A stretch of DNA of 64,000 nt from Alteraquisediminimonas sediminicola (GCF_019740335.1 NZ_JAHXZS010000004.1:1-64000), one strand, 5' to 3'. Numbered from the stretch's first letter, positions 19,262 to 29,572 are shown. Made by a program: numbers and translations. The notes: generated from the sequence alone by a model not told the origin.

Positions 19262-20488
19262 TTAGACGGGGTGATTGCGTTTGAACAGTCGCGCCAATAA
19301 GCTACGGCGCTTGACCCGCATCCGGCCTGATTTCAGGACATTGCGCCGAAATAGCCGCGCGCCGATGCGGATAATCAACCCCGTCCACATCACTTGCCAC
19401 AACAGGGCCAGCACATGCGGCCATAATGCTGCCTCTTGGGCTGCCCGCGCCAGCATGGCAAAAGGCGAACTGAACGGGAACAGCACGGCAAATAATTCGA
19501 TCGGTTCGCCGGTTTTCGTGACGGTAAAGCTGGCCAAAAAGAAGAACAGCAATTGTGCCATGGTCACCGGCATCGAGAGAGTCTGCACCTCGCGGACCGA
19601 AGATGCCATGCCGCCTATGCCCAGAAAGAGCGAGCCAAGCAGCAGATAGGCCGTAGTGAAATAGGTAATGGCCAGCACGAAGAACAGGGGCCAGCTAACC
19701 GCCGGGGTCGCCAATAACGGCAGGTTGACATCGGTCATCATGACGGCAATCGCGCCCGCGCCGAACCAGACGGAAATGCCGATAAAGGCCATGCCCAGCA
19801 TCGCAAACAGCTTGCCCAGAAAAATGGCGTCAATCGGCACGGAGGCGGCCAATATTTCGATGATCTTGTTGGTTTTTTCTTCGACGAGATTGGAGAGCAC
19901 CATGCCCGCCAGCAACATCGTCAGCAGGAATAAGATCATTTGGGCCAATTGGGCCGTGACCAGTCGGCTGGTGTTGCGCTCACTATCGCTGGCCTTGATG
20001 TTGGTCAGTGTCAGCCGGGCAGGTTTGGCCTGCCCGTCACGGGCATGTTGCAATATCAGGCCCACTGTCCCCTGCCAGCGGGCGACATCTGTCGGTGTCG
20101 CGGTGAAATGCGGATGGTCGAGCGAACCGGACAGCACCCCCATATAGTTTTTTCCGCCACTGCCTTGGTTGAGCAATTGGGCGATGCCCGCCTCATTCTG
20201 GTCACGTTTCGCTAGCGGCGCTAAAAACGGCAAATTGCCGCTGCCGAGTTGATCCGCCAGCCCGTGATGGGCGGTGATGAGCGCGTCCACCTCCGCTTGT
20301 GCCATGGCAATGGCGATAACGGGCTGATTGATGTCCTTGGCGACCTGACTGCCCACGCCGCCCGCCGCCAACCCGATCAGGATTGGGAAAAATGGGCCGA
20401 GCAGAAAGAAAATGAAGGATTTGGAGAAAATCACGGCGGTAAAGTCGCGCCGCGCGATCACCCATGATGCCTGTATCAGTCGCTTCAT
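19262..20488 (-). CDS. ABC-2 type transporter permease (NatB-like)
   Basis: A 408-residue integral membrane protein with a first membrane helix at about residues 18-45 (FSKSFIFFLLGPFFPILIGL), a large non-membrane loop of about 130 residues, and five to six more helices from about residue 175. The conserved segment SNLVEEKTNKIIEILAASV is the coupling region that contacts the ATPase in ABC-2 exporters. Its start overlaps the ATPase stop by 4 bp. The pair resembles sodium-export (NatAB) and drug-export systems; the substrate is unknown. Confidence 0.85.
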   Translation of the reverse strand: MKRLIQASWVIARRDFTAVIFSKSFIFFLLGPFFPILIGLAAGGVGSQVAKDINQPVIAIAMAQAEVDALITAHHGLADQLGSGNLPFLAPLAKRDQNEAGIAQLLNQGSGGKNYMGVLSGSLDHPHFTATPTDVARWQGTVGLILQHARDGQAKPARLTLTNIKASDSERNTSRLVTAQLAQMILFLLTMLLAGMVLSNLVEEKTNKIIEILAASVPIDAIFLGKLFAMLGMAFIGISVWFGAGAIAVMMTDVNLPLLATPAVSWPLFFVLAITYFTTAYLLLGSLFLGIGGMASSVREVQTLSMPVTMAQLLFFFLASFTVTKTGEPIELFAVLFPFSSPFAMLARAAQEAALWPHVLALLWQVMWTGLIIRIGARLFRRNVLKSGRMRVKRRSLLARLFKRNHPV

Positions 20489-21471
20489 GCGATTTTCTCA
20501 TCCTGTTCGCGGACCAGTTCAGCGGCGGCAGCCTCGCCCGCAATGGCGACAAAGGCATCATGCAGGCCGGGCCGTTCAATCGACAATGATAAAATCCCCG
20601 CATCGCCCTCAATCAGGGCGCGCAACAATGGCTCCACCCCGATGTCCGGCAGGGTGAAATGCCAATAATGCCCATCGGGCAATGTACCGGGGGGCAGGGC
20701 GGCACGCCATGGGCCATCCAGTTCGCGGGTTTCCAGCCGCACCTGTGGTCGCAGTCGGTCGCGCGCGGTCTCGACCTTGCCATGAAATGGCACTTTACCC
20801 CCGGTGATGATCGCGATTTCTTCGCACAATCGTTCGGCATGGGCGATGACATGGGTGGAGAAAATCACCGTTACCCCGGCATCGGCCTGTGCGCGGATCA
20901 TGCGTTCAAGCTTTTGCTGGTTGAGCGCATCAAGGCCGGAAAATGGTTCGTCCAGCACGATCAGCCGGGGCCGATGCACGATGGTGCCAAGTAATTGGAC
21001 CGTCTGGGCCATGCCCTTTGATAGCTGCCTGATCTGGCGTTCCATTGCATAGCCCAGACCATGTTCTGCCATTAAGGCGCGCGCCCGCTTGCGCCCTTCC
21101 TTCAACGGCAGGCCGCGCAGCGCGCCCATGAAGGCGATGGCCTCAACAGCCTTCATGCCGGGATATAGCCCGCGCTCTTCAGGCAGATAACCGACATGTT
21201 GCGCGACCTTGAGCGGGTTTTCGCTGCCGAGGATGATCCGTTGGCCGTCATCCGGCTCGATAATGCCGAGCAGCATCCGTAAAATCGTGGTCTTGCCCGC
21301 GCCATTGGGACCGAGAATGCCGAAAATACTGCCTGTCCGCACTTGCAGATCGACCCCATCGACAGCGCGGAAATCATCGAAATTCTTGATCAGTCCCCGC
21401 GCATCAATCGCGAGATCGCCCAAAGCGGGGGTGCTTGGATCGGCGGTGGGCGGCGAGGTGTCGACTGTCAT
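20485..21471 (-). CDS. ABC transporter ATP-binding protein (NatA-like)
   Basis: The ATPase partner of the downstream permease. Walker A is GPNGAGKTTILRML, the signature loop is RQLSKGMAQ (a change from LSGGQ that is usual in ABC-2 exporters), Walker B is LIVLDEPFSGLD, and the H-loop is FSTHV. A C-terminal domain of about 90 residues after the ATPase is typical of NatA/CcmA-like subunits. I start at the ATG 21471; TTG codons at 21492 and 21489 would add seven residues. Confidence 0.88.
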   Translation of the reverse strand: MTVDTSPPTADPSTPALGDLAIDARGLIKNFDDFRAVDGVDLQVRTGSIFGILGPNGAGKTTILRMLLGIIEPDDGQRIILGSENPLKVAQHVGYLPEERGLYPGMKAVEAIAFMGALRGLPLKEGRKRARALMAEHGLGYAMERQIRQLSKGMAQTVQLLGTIVHRPRLIVLDEPFSGLDALNQQKLERMIRAQADAGVTVIFSTHVIAHAERLCEEIAIITGGKVPFHGKVETARDRLRPQVRLETRELDGPWRAALPPGTLPDGHYWHFTLPDIGVEPLLRALIEGDAGILSLSIERPGLHDAFVAIAGEAAAAELVREQDEKIA

Positions 21472-21593
21472 GCCGGGGTCCAGTTCCAACAATTATCGGC
21501 TTAAGCTAAGAGGTCCGCGTGCCGCTGTCCATGCACCGGCTATAATGGCTAATCCCTAATCCGATGCAAATGCAGCGCGCAAAAATGCGGGCA

Positions 21594-21637
21594 AAAAGAA
21601 ACCGGGCCTCGGTATCATGCCAAGGCCCGGTTCTTTG
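21594..21637 (-). terminator. Terminator after clpB, possibly bidirectional
   Basis: AACCGGGCCT (21599-21608) pairs with AGGCCCGGTT (21623-21632), flanked by A-rich sequence on one side and TTCTTT on the other. It lies 17 bp after the clpB stop. Confidence 0.8.
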
Positions 21638-21653
21638 CAGAGGCAAGGAGCTA

Positions 21654-24230
21654 TCAGACGGTCAGGTGAAGCCCGCCATCCCCCTCATCGACATGGACGG
21701 TCGATCCATCCGGCACATTGCCCGACAAGATCATTTCCGCGAGCGGATCTTGCAGATATTTCTGCACCGCCCGCTTCAATGGCCGTGCGCCATAGACGGG
21801 ATCATAGCCCACCCGGCCCAGCCATGCTCGCGCCGCATCGGTGAGGTCGAGCGTGACCTTGCGATCCTTCAACAATTTGCCGACCCGGCTGATCTGGATG
21901 TCGACAATCGGTGCCATATGTTCGCTGCCCAGACGGTGGAACAGGATGATCTCATCCAGACGGTTGAGGAATTCCGGCCGGAAATGCCCGCGCACGATTT
22001 CCATTACCTGCGGCTCCACCGATTCGACGCTCGCGCCTTCACCAAGGCCCGCGATGAACTGCGAACCAAGGTTGGAGGTCAGCACGATAATCGTGTTGGT
22101 GAAGTCGACGGTGCGGCCATGGCCATCGGTCAGACGACCATCGTCCAGCACCTGCAACAACACATTGAACACATCGCTATGTGCCTTCTCGACCTCGTCG
22201 AACAGCACGACCTGATAGGGCCGCCGTCGCACCGCCTCGGTCAATACGCCGCCTTCTTCATAGCCGACATAGCCGGGAGGCGCGCCGATCAATCGGGCGA
22301 CCGAATGTTTCTCCATGAATTCGCTCATGTCGATGCGGACCATGGCGGCGCTGTCGTCGAACAGGAATTCGGCCAGCGCCTTGGTCAATTCGGTCTTGCC
22401 GACACCGGTCGGGCCGAGGAACAAGAAGCTGCCCAAAGGCCGGTTCGGGTCCTGCAGTCCGGCGCGGCTACGGCGCACGGCGGTGGATACGGCCCGGACC
22501 GCATCGGCCTGACCGATCACTCGTTTGCCAAGCTCAGCCTCCATCGCCAGCAGCTTTTCTCGCTCGCCTTCCATCATCCGATCCACCGGAATGCCGGTCC
22601 AGCGCGAGACGACCCCGGCAATGTCATCTGCCGTGACTTCTTCGCGCAGCATGGCACCGCCTGCGACCTGTTCGGCTTCAGTCAATTGCCGTTCCAAATC
22701 CGGGATGCGGCCATAGGCCAGCTCACCGGCCTTGGCGAGATCGCCGCCGCGCTGCGCCTGTTCCAGTTCCGAACGGGCAGCATCCAGCGCTTCCTTGATC
22801 TTGGCCTCGCCTGCGATCTTTTCCTTCTCGCCCTGCCAGCGGGTCGTCAGTTCCGCCGATTGCTGTTCGAGATTGGCAAGGTCTTCTTCCAGCGTGTCGA
22901 GACGATCCTTCGAAGCCTGATCGGTTTCCCGCTTCAGCGCTTCGCGTTCGATCTTGAGCTGGATGATCCGGCGGTCGAGATTTTCGATTTCTTCCGGCTT
23001 GGACTCAACCTCCATCCGCAAACGGCTTGCGGCTTCGTCCATCAGGTCGATGGCCTTGTCCGGCAGGAAGCGATCCGAAATATAGCGGTTGGACAAAGTC
23101 GCCGCCGATACCAGTGCACCATCGGTGATCCGCACCCCATGGTGCAGTTCATATTTCTCCTTCAGTCCGCGCAGGATCGAGATCGTATCTTCAACCGTCG
23201 GCTCGCCCACGAACACGGGCTGGAACCGGCGTTGGAGGGCGGCGTCTTTTTCGACATATTTCTGATATTCATCGAGTGTCGTCGCGCCGATGCAGTGCAA
23301 TTCGCCACGAGCCAGCGCAGGCTTGAGCAAATTGCCCGCATCCATCGCGCCTTCCGATTTGCCCGCGCCAATCAGCGTGTGCATTTCATCGATGAACAAG
23401 ACGATCTGCCCCTCGGCACCCTTCACCTCGTCCAGCACGCCCTTCAACCGTTCCTCGAACTCGCCACGATATTTCGCGCCCGCGATCAGGCTGCCCATAT
23501 CGAGCGCCATCAACGTGCGGTCCTTGAGCGTATCCGGCACATCGCCATTGGCAATGCGCAGCGCGAGCCCTTCCGCAATCGCGGTCTTGCCCACGCCCGG
23601 TTCGCCGATCAGCACCGGGTTGTTCTTGGTCCGGCGCGCCAGAATCTGGATGGTGCGGCGGATCTCCTCGTCACGGCCAATGACGGGATCGAGCTTGCCC
23701 GCGCGTGCTGCTTCCGTCAGGTCGCGTGCGAATTTCTTCAGGGCGTCATAGCGATCTTCGGCGGAAGCCGTATCAGCGGATCGGCCACCGCGTAAGTTGT
23801 TGATTGCCGCGTTCAGCGCCTCTGCCTTCACCCCTGCCATTGCGAGCGCCTTGCCCGCCGTCGTGCCGGATGCCAGCACCAGCGCCAGCAGCAATCGTTC
23901 GACGGTGACATAGCTGTCACCCGCCTTTTGCGCGACCTGTTCTGCCTGATCCAACACACGCACGGCATCATTATCGAAACCGGGGGCTGCCTGTGCGCCG
24001 CTGCCCGATACGGCGGGAATTTTGGCGAGCGCTGCATCGGTTTCGCGGGTCGCGGCCATCGCATCGCCACCAGCAGCCTTGATCAGACCGGCGCACATGC
24101 CCTCGCTGTCTTCCAACAGAGCTTTCAAGAGATGTTCCGGCGAAATCCGCTGATGATTCATGCGGATGGACACGGTCTGCGCGCTTTGCAGGAATCCCTT
24201 CGCGCGATCGGTAAATTTTTCAAGGTTCAT
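21654..24230 (-). CDS. clpB: ATP-dependent disaggregase ClpB
   Basis: ClpB threads aggregated proteins through a hexameric ring, working with DnaK. The 858-residue protein has the ClpN repeats (residues 1-145), the first AAA domain with [15 protein letters not shown], the long middle coiled coil unique to ClpB/Hsp104 (about residues 395-530), and the second AAA domain with [16 protein letters not shown]. The start at 24230 ([10 protein letters not shown]) matches other ClpB proteins and has a strong GGAAGGGG site; an upstream in-frame start adds nine unrelated residues. Heat-shock control is expected, but I cannot point to a clear sigma-32 promoter. Confidence 0.97.
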   Translation of the reverse strand: MNLEKFTDRAKGFLQSAQTVSIRMNHQRISPEHLLKALLEDSEGMCAGLIKAAGGDAMAATRETDAALAKIPAVSGSGAQAAPGFDNDAVRVLDQAEQVAQKAGDSYVTVERLLLALVLASGTTAGKALAMAGVKAEALNAAINNLRGGRSADTASAEDRYDALKKFARDLTEAARAGKLDPVIGRDEEIRRTIQILARRTKNNPVLIGEPGVGKTAIAEGLALRIANGDVPDTLKDRTLMALDMGSLIAGAKYRGEFEERLKGVLDEVKGAEGQIVLFIDEMHTLIGAGKSEGAMDAGNLLKPALARGELHCIGATTLDEYQKYVEKDAALQRRFQPVFVGEPTVEDTISILRGLKEKYELHHGVRITDGALVSAATLSNRYISDRFLPDKAIDLMDEAASRLRMEVESKPEEIENLDRRIIQLKIEREALKRETDQASKDRLDTLEEDLANLEQQSAELTTRWQGEKEKIAGEAKIKEALDAARSELEQAQRGGDLAKAGELAYGRIPDLERQLTEAEQVAGGAMLREEVTADDIAGVVSRWTGIPVDRMMEGEREKLLAMEAELGKRVIGQADAVRAVSTAVRRSRAGLQDPNRPLGSFLFLGPTGVGKTELTKALAEFLFDDSAAMVRIDMSEFMEKHSVARLIGAPPGYVGYEEGGVLTEAVRRRPYQVVLFDEVEKAHSDVFNVLLQVLDDGRLTDGHGRTVDFTNTIIVLTSNLGSQFIAGLGEGASVESVEPQVMEIVRGHFRPEFLNRLDEIILFHRLGSEHMAPIVDIQISRVGKLLKDRKVTLDLTDAARAWLGRVGYDPVYGARPLKRAVQKYLQDPLAEMILSGNVPDGSTVHVDEGDGGLHLTV

Positions 24231-24260
24231 GAAATGCCCCTTCCTTTCACATCTCATGTG

Positions 24261-24280
24261 GTGTTGCGGATATACAACAC
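24261..24280. promoter_or_regulatory. Short inverted repeat upstream of clpB
   Basis: GTGTTG (24261-24266) and CAACAC (24275-24280) are separated by an 8-bp AT-rich spacer and lie 30-50 bp upstream of the clpB start. It could be an operator or part of the promoter region; no known binding protein is implied. Confidence 0.3.
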
Positions 24281-24309
24281 AAGAGGGGGGCTGATTTTTT
24301 CGAAACGGG

Positions 24310-24990
24310 TTACAACAGCCCTAGGCTCCGCAGGCTTTTATGGCCGGTCCTACCGATGATGATATGGTCATGCACAATGATGGCGAGGTGGCGGCCCGCC
24401 TCTGCGATTTTGCGGGTCAGGTCGATATCGGCCTTGCTCGGTTGCGGATCGCCGCTTGGATGATTGTGGACGAGGATGAGCGACACCGCGCCCAGATCAA
24501 GCGCCCGCCGGATCACCTCGCGGATATGGATCGCCGCCTCATCGACCGAGCCTTCCGCTGCCAGTTCATCGCGGATCAGCATATTGCGGGCATTGAGATA
24601 GAGGACGCGCACGCGCTCCACCGCCTGATGCGCCATATCGGCATGGAGATAATCGAGCAAAGATTGCCAGCTTCCCAAGACGGGCCGGTTGATCACTTCC
24701 GATTTCAGCAGGCGTAACGCCGAAGCTTGCGTGATCTTGAGCGCGCCGATCACCCCATCGGATAAGCCTGCGCGTCGCAATGCCTCGACATCCGCACAGA
24801 GCAAGGCACCCAGCCCGCCGAACGCGTTGATTAATTGTTTCGCGAGGGGCTTGGTATCGCGGCGAGGAATGGCGAGGGCGAGCAAATATTCGACCAACTC
24901 ATGTTCAAGCAGCGCCTCCGGCCCGCCATCGACCAGCCGTTGGCGTAATCGGGCGCGATGACCGGACCCATCTTCTGCCAATTCGCCCAT
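24310..24990 (-). CDS. radC: RadC-family JAB/MPN domain protein
   Basis: A 226-residue RadC protein with an N-terminal helix-hairpin-helix region ([23 protein letters not shown]) and a C-terminal JAB domain. The domain carries the metal-binding motif [14 protein letters not shown] near residue 175 and the upstream glutamate in VRRALDLGA-type context. RadC was first linked to DNA repair, but its cellular role is unsettled. It lies 45 bp downstream of the uvrD-like helicase in the same direction, so the two may share a transcript. Confidence 0.9.
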   Translation of the reverse strand: MGELAEDGSGHRARLRQRLVDGGPEALLEHELVEYLLALAIPRRDTKPLAKQLINAFGGLGALLCADVEALRRAGLSDGVIGALKITQASALRLLKSEVINRPVLGSWQSLLDYLHADMAHQAVERVRVLYLNARNMLIRDELAAEGSVDEAAIHIREVIRRALDLGAVSLILVHNHPSGDPQPSKADIDLTRKIAEAGRHLAIIVHDHIIIGRTGHKSLRSLGLL

Positions 24991-25035
24991 GACATCTCCT
25001 ACGCAACATACATTTTACTCAGGCAAGACGACCTC

Positions 25036-27348
25036 TCAGGCCGGGTTGACGAAATTATCCATCACCCGTTTCAGGCCGGCCTGTTCGAACTCGATGTCCA
25101 GCTTGTTGCCGTCCATATCTGTGATCGTGCCATAGCCGAATTTGTTATGGAATACGCGCTGGCCGATCAGCAGATCACCGCGCGGCTTGGCGGCAAAGCT
25201 CGCGGCCTTTTCGCGGGCGCGGACCGGGGATATGGAAGACCAGCCATTGCCGCTCGCCCGTTCCCAACCGGGGCCATGGGTACCAGCGGAACCTGCATTC
25301 GGCGTGAACGACCGGGCGGCATTATTGTCCTGCACAAAAGCGCTGCCAAAGCTGTTGGCTGACACCGTATTGCCCCAGCCCTGATACCCGCGCGCCCCCG
25401 AGGTCATCGTCGTGTCCTGCTCGATATGGTCGGCCGGTAATTCTGCAATGAAGCGGGAGGGGAGTGCGCTCATCCATTGACCGTAAATGCGGCGGTTGGC
25501 GGCGTGCCAGATCGAACAATGCTTGCGCGCCCGCGTGATCGCGACATAGCCGAGCCTGCGCTCTTCCTCCAATGACGCCGCGCCACCTTCATCAAGCGCG
25601 CGTTGCGACGGAAACACACCTTCTTCCCAGCCGACGAGAAAGGTCCGATCGAATTCCAGCCCCTTGGCGGCGTGGATGGTCATGATCGTGACCTTCTGGC
25701 CATCGTCGCCCGCATCATTGTCCATCACCAGGCTGACATGCTCAAGGAACATATCGAGCGATTCATATTCCTCCATCGCGCGGACAAGTTCCTGAAGATT
25801 TTCCAGCCTGCCCGTCGCATCGGCCGATTTGTCGGCCTGCCACATCGCGGTATAGCCGGATTCCTCCAGCACGAGCCGCGCCAATTCGCCATGGGGCAGG
25901 GTGCTGGCCGAATCCCGCCACCGCGCAATATCGCCGATGAACCGCCCCAACGACCGCCGTGCCTGTGGAGTCAATTCATCGGTGTCGAGAATAGCAATCG
26001 CCGCCGTCGACAGCGAGATGCCCTGTGCGCGGGCCAGTCGATGGAGCTTGGCCATCGCGGTATCGCCTAGCCCGCGTTTCGGCAGGTTGATGATCCGTTC
26101 AAACGCAAGATCGTCTTGCGGTTGATGCACCATCCGCAAATACGCGAGCGCATCGCGAATTTCCGCACGCTCATAAAAACGAAATCCGCCGACGATTTTG
26201 TAGGCAATGCCGGTCGCGATAAAGCGTTCCTCGAATTCGCGGGTCTGGAACTGGGCCCGGACGAGGATCGCCATTTCATTGCTCGCCTCGCCCTGTCGCC
26301 GGGCATCTTCAATCGCCTCGCCAACGCACCGCGCCTCTTCCGGTCCGTCCCATACGCCGGTGACCTGCACTTTTTCGCCGGCATCCCGCTCGGTCCAAAG
26401 GCTCTTGCCAAGCCGATCGCCATTCATCGCAATCAGCCCCGATGCCGCGCCCAGAATATGCGGGGTGGATCGGTAATTCTGTTCAAGCCGGATCGTGACC
26501 GCGCCCTGAAAATCTCGTTCGAACCGCAAAATATTCGCGACCTCGGCCCCGCGCCAACTGTAGATGCTCTGATCGTCATCGCCGACGCAGCAGATATTTT
26601 TACGCTCCTGCGCCAACAGCCGGAGCCAGAGATATTGGGCGGAATTGGTGTCCTGATATTCGTCCACCATGATATATTTGAACCGGCGCTGATAATCGGC
26701 CAGCACCTCGCGATCCTTTTTCAGGATCGTCAGCATATGGAGCAGCAGATCTCCGAAATCACAAGCGTTCAAGGCGCAAAGACGCGCCTGATAGGCGGCA
26801 TAAAGTTGCTTGGCCTTGCCATCGCCAAAGGCCTCATTATCCCCGGCATCCAGATCGGCAGGGGTCAGGCCCCGGTTTTTCCATTTGTCGATCACGCCCG
26901 CGAATTGCTTGGCCGGGAATTTTTTCTCGTCCAGCCCGGCGGCAGTGATGACCTGTTTCAACAGGCGGATCTGATCATCGGTGTCGAGGATATTGAAATT
27001 ACTGTGCAGGCCGACAAGCTCGGCATGACGGCGCAGCATCTTGGCGCAGACCGAGTGGAATGTGCCCAACCACGGCATACCCTCAACCGCCGGGCCGATC
27101 ATCCGCCCGACCCGTTCGCGCATTTCGCGCGCGGCCTTGTTGGTGAAGGTGACGGCCAGAATTTCGGACGGCCACGCCCGTTGCGTCGCGACAAGATGCG
27201 CCAGCCGCGCCGTCAGCGCAGACGTCTTGCCCGTGCCTGCCCCTGCCAGCACCAAGACTGGCCCGTCCGTTGTCAACACGGCCTCGCGCTGTGGCGGGTT
27301 CAGGCCATGCAGATAGGCGGGTTCAGGCGAATGTAATGCTGGCTCCAT
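25036..27348 (-). CDS. uvrD: UvrD/PcrA/Rep-family ATP-dependent DNA helicase
   Basis: A 770-residue SF1A helicase that unwinds DNA 3' to 5' in excision and mismatch repair. Motif Q/I is PPQREAVL and AGAGTGKTSALTARL, motif II is VDEYQDTN, motif III is GDDDQSIYSWRG, and motif VI is YVAITRARK. The C-terminal tail (RVFHNKFGYGTITDMDGNKLDIEF region) is the Tudor-like domain that links UvrD/PcrA to RNA polymerase. The 5' end is preceded by an SOS box six bases before the ATG. radC follows. Confidence 0.95.
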   Translation of the reverse strand: MEPALHSPEPAYLHGLNPPQREAVLTTDGPVLVLAGAGTGKTSALTARLAHLVATQRAWPSEILAVTFTNKAAREMRERVGRMIGPAVEGMPWLGTFHSVCAKMLRRHAELVGLHSNFNILDTDDQIRLLKQVITAAGLDEKKFPAKQFAGVIDKWKNRGLTPADLDAGDNEAFGDGKAKQLYAAYQARLCALNACDFGDLLLHMLTILKKDREVLADYQRRFKYIMVDEYQDTNSAQYLWLRLLAQERKNICCVGDDDQSIYSWRGAEVANILRFERDFQGAVTIRLEQNYRSTPHILGAASGLIAMNGDRLGKSLWTERDAGEKVQVTGVWDGPEEARCVGEAIEDARRQGEASNEMAILVRAQFQTREFEERFIATGIAYKIVGGFRFYERAEIRDALAYLRMVHQPQDDLAFERIINLPKRGLGDTAMAKLHRLARAQGISLSTAAIAILDTDELTPQARRSLGRFIGDIARWRDSASTLPHGELARLVLEESGYTAMWQADKSADATGRLENLQELVRAMEEYESLDMFLEHVSLVMDNDAGDDGQKVTIMTIHAAKGLEFDRTFLVGWEEGVFPSQRALDEGGAASLEEERRLGYVAITRARKHCSIWHAANRRIYGQWMSALPSRFIAELPADHIEQDTTMTSGARGYQGWGNTVSANSFGSAFVQDNNAARSFTPNAGSAGTHGPGWERASGNGWSSISPVRAREKAASFAAKPRGDLLIGQRVFHNKFGYGTITDMDGNKLDIEFEQAGLKRVMDNFVNPA

Positions 27349-27353
27349 GATGC

Positions 27354-27368
27354 GAACGATTAGGGAAC
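27354..27368 (-). promoter_or_regulatory. LexA/SOS box (GTTC-N7-GTTC) before uvrD
   Basis: On the minus strand the bases read GTTC CCTAATC GTTC, the direct-repeat operator known for alphaproteobacterial LexA. It lies 6-20 bp upstream of the helicase start, so LexA binding would block transcription or the ribosome site region. The match is exact at all eight consensus positions. Confidence 0.75.
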
Positions 27369-27393
27369 ATCGTAGCGTAGGGCAAGGCCGGAT

Positions 27394-28395
27394 TTACCCC
27401 TTGCGCCATTTGATAAAGAGGTGGCGGACCAGCATCAAGGGCGGCATTCGCAAGATATGGGCGCGCAGATAAAAGGCGAAACGCGTGATTGGATACGTCT
27501 TTTTCCCCCAGCCATCGCGGGAGAGGATGCAGCGCAGAAACCATCTGTCCCGCCATCCCAATGGCCGATCATCGCCAAAAAGATGTGCGGCCAGCCGATC
27601 AGCCTGCAATACATAAGCGGTCAACCCGTGGCGCGCGGCGCGGGAGAGCAGTTCCTTGTCAAAGTCCGGGTCTTCATGCCGAAACTCACGCAAGAGTTGG
27701 TGAATATCCCACAAATTGCGCAAGCCCCCCGCCAGATCGCCATCGGCCAGCAGATGCGCAACGGCATGGCAGATCATGTCGGCGGGGTTGAGGTGCGCAA
27801 TCCCATCGTCGCGCCGCACACAATCGCGCACCATCGCCTCGGCATCCGGTTCCAAGCGATGGGTCAGCGGCAGAATCGTGTGATGCACATCGATCATTCG
27901 ATCGCGGGCGCGATGGATCAAAGGGGGCAGTTCATGCATCCATTGGCGGTAATAATGATCGTCATAGGCATCGGCCTTGACCCATTCCCAGCCAGCGGCC
28001 AGCAATCTTTTCTCGGCATCATCAAGTTGGCGGCGCGGCAATAATATATCGAGGTCGCCGACAAAACGGCCATCGCCCGCCTCCAGCCCCGCGATGATAT
28101 AGGCGCAGCCCTTCAACAGCACCACCGGATAACCAGCGCCATGAAAGGTGCGGCGCGCCATCTCCACTTCCCATCGTGCCTGTGTCTGGGCATGGGCAAG
28201 GGCGGTTCGCGCATCGTTCAGCCGTCGCCTGACGGCTTCCGGCACCTTCTGGCCCGCAAGGCGGATCGCCAGACTGCCGACCAATTGTTCGGCGCGGGCG
28301 ATGGTGATGACCTCGGTCCAGTCCTTGACCGATAAATGCACGGCCTGTCCCGGCGCGCGCAACAGCCCGGCCAGCAATGATGACGCCCGCGTCAT
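27394..28395 (-). CDS. Nucleotidyltransferase-family protein of an HPr-rel-A-type system
   Basis: A 333-residue protein resembling the uncharacterised nucleotidyltransferase family PF14907. It has a VVLLKGCAYI segment at about 91-100, then GDLDILLPRRQL at 113-124. The paired aspartates Asp114 and Asp116 match the DxD metal-binding motif of nucleotidyltransferases. The C-terminal third is helical and of unknown role. The ATG at 28395 overlaps the stop of the upstream kinase-like gene by 4 bp (ATGA), so translation is coupled. It is the last gene of a four-gene operon with an HprK-like protein, a PqqD-like protein and a Tat-signal protein. The substrate is unknown. Confidence 0.8.
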   Translation of the reverse strand: MTRASSLLAGLLRAPGQAVHLSVKDWTEVITIARAEQLVGSLAIRLAGQKVPEAVRRRLNDARTALAHAQTQARWEVEMARRTFHGAGYPVVLLKGCAYIIAGLEAGDGRFVGDLDILLPRRQLDDAEKRLLAAGWEWVKADAYDDHYYRQWMHELPPLIHRARDRMIDVHHTILPLTHRLEPDAEAMVRDCVRRDDGIAHLNPADMICHAVAHLLADGDLAGGLRNLWDIHQLLREFRHEDPDFDKELLSRAARHGLTAYVLQADRLAAHLFGDDRPLGWRDRWFLRCILSRDGWGKKTYPITRFAFYLRAHILRMPPLMLVRHLFIKWRKG

Positions 28396-29258
28396 GCCAG
28401 TTCCGCCCATGTCTGTTCGACCAGCGCGATGGCGCTTGCGGTATCATTATAGTCGATGGCCCGCGCCGGGACTTGATGGACAAGCTGGGTCAAGGCGCGA
28501 AACCCGGCCTCGCCAAGGGTGATGTAATTGGTCGATGATTGGGTCAGGCGCATAAAGACTTCCGCCGCGCCAATCGGTCGAATGGCGGGCGGATGACCGA
28601 AGCGAGGGAATAACAGCAAGGCAGGGCGCGCAGGCTCATCCATCCGTTCAACGGCGTCCGGCCCCGGCATCAAATGGCGGATCGCACCCTTTGGCGTGCC
28701 GGTGAGCAGGGGGCCAAAGCGATCGGATGCGCCGATCAGCGCCTGCATCACTTCCACCGCCTCATTTTTCAGGCTGATGGCGCGGGGAAAGCCATGGGCA
28801 TGGCCGGTATTGGGGTCGATCAAGGCGAATTCATCGCCCATGAAGCGCCAGCCGCGTTCACCCAATTGGGCGGACAAGGTTGATTTTCCTGCGCCCGACA
28901 GGCCCGTCATGATCAACGCCTTGCCATCGCGTTCGACCATTGATGCATGGAGCAACAAATAGCGCCGCTGTCCCAAGGCCATTTGCAGGTTCATCGCCAT
29001 TTCGGCGGCCAGTATGCCATGGGCCAAGGGCAAGGGCATCGCCTCTGGCAGCATGAAATCGCCCCGAATATCGATATTCGGACGAATCCAACGCCGCAGC
29101 GGGCTGGATGGTTCCAGCCGGACGGTGAAATCAGGCACCGCGACCGCAGGCCGAGGATAGGCCTGATAAAGGCGGTTCAGCAGCTTGACCGGCCCGGCCC
29201 ATACCGATCCGATGCGGAACATAATCGGGCCGATGCGAAGATGTATTTGGTGCTTCAT
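28392..29258 (-). CDS. HprK-related kinase (HprK-rel-A type)
   Basis: A 288-residue protein related to the C-terminal domain of HPr kinase/phosphorylase. The P-loop is GLSGAGKST at 119-127, preceded by LLLHASMVERDGKAL (His104), and followed by the acidic segment MGDEFALID. HprK phosphorylates a serine of HPr in the sugar PTS, but no HPr gene is nearby. The pairing with a PqqD-like protein and a nucleotidyltransferase matches the gene set called HPr-rel-A in protein-family resources. ATG at 29258 gives an ATGA overlap with the PqqD-like gene; a GTG at 29267 is an alternative. Target unknown. Confidence 0.82.
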   Translation of the reverse strand: MKHQIHLRIGPIMFRIGSVWAGPVKLLNRLYQAYPRPAVAVPDFTVRLEPSSPLRRWIRPNIDIRGDFMLPEAMPLPLAHGILAAEMAMNLQMALGQRRYLLLHASMVERDGKALIMTGLSGAGKSTLSAQLGERGWRFMGDEFALIDPNTGHAHGFPRAISLKNEAVEVMQALIGASDRFGPLLTGTPKGAIRHLMPGPDAVERMDEPARPALLLFPRFGHPPAIRPIGAAEVFMRLTQSSTNYITLGEAGFRALTQLVHQVPARAIDYNDTASAIALVEQTWAELA

Positions 29259-29572
29259 GCGCGCCACACCAAACCGGCCTCTTCCAGTTCCGAAAGCCGC
29301 GCGGTGATCGACGCCATGGCATCATTATCCGGTGCAATGTCATGGGCCAGTTCCAGCCGGGCTATCAGCCCCGCCATATCGGTCGGCGCTTCGCGCAATG
29401 CGGCCAGAATTTCAGGCATCGGCGCGGCCAGAATGTGCGTCGCGCCGGAGGGGCGATGATAAGCGAGCGTCAGCCCCTCCATCTGGCTGATGACAAGCCG
29501 ATCGGCAGGATCGCAGCGATAATAGGTTTTATGGATTTTACGCACAGGATGAACTCGGGTTAAGTGCTGCAT
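29255..29572 (-). CDS. PqqD-like peptide chaperone of the HPr-rel-A-type system
   Basis: A 105-residue protein that fits the PqqD fold (a short winged helix-turn-helix), with the features ADRLVISQMEGLTLAYHRPSG in the strand region and a terminal helix LSELEEAGLVWRA. PqqD-type domains (RiPP recognition elements) bind the leader of a precursor peptide and present it to a modifying enzyme. Its start codon shares one base with the stop of the upstream Tat-signal gene (TGATG), and its stop overlaps the kinase-like start. The physical linkage suggests the upstream protein as a candidate client, but this is inference. Confidence 0.78.
   Translation of the reverse strand: MQHLTRVHPVRKIHKTYYRCDPADRLVISQMEGLTLAYHRPSGATHILAAPMPEILAALREAPTDMAGLIARLELAHDIAPDNDAMASITARLSELEEAGLVWRA

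Noticed and set aside
21564-23795. Long open frame on the plus strand opposite clpB (743 codons)
   Set aside because: It is the complement of the clpB coding region with the codon bias of its shadow; no domain is recognisable and clpB is certain.
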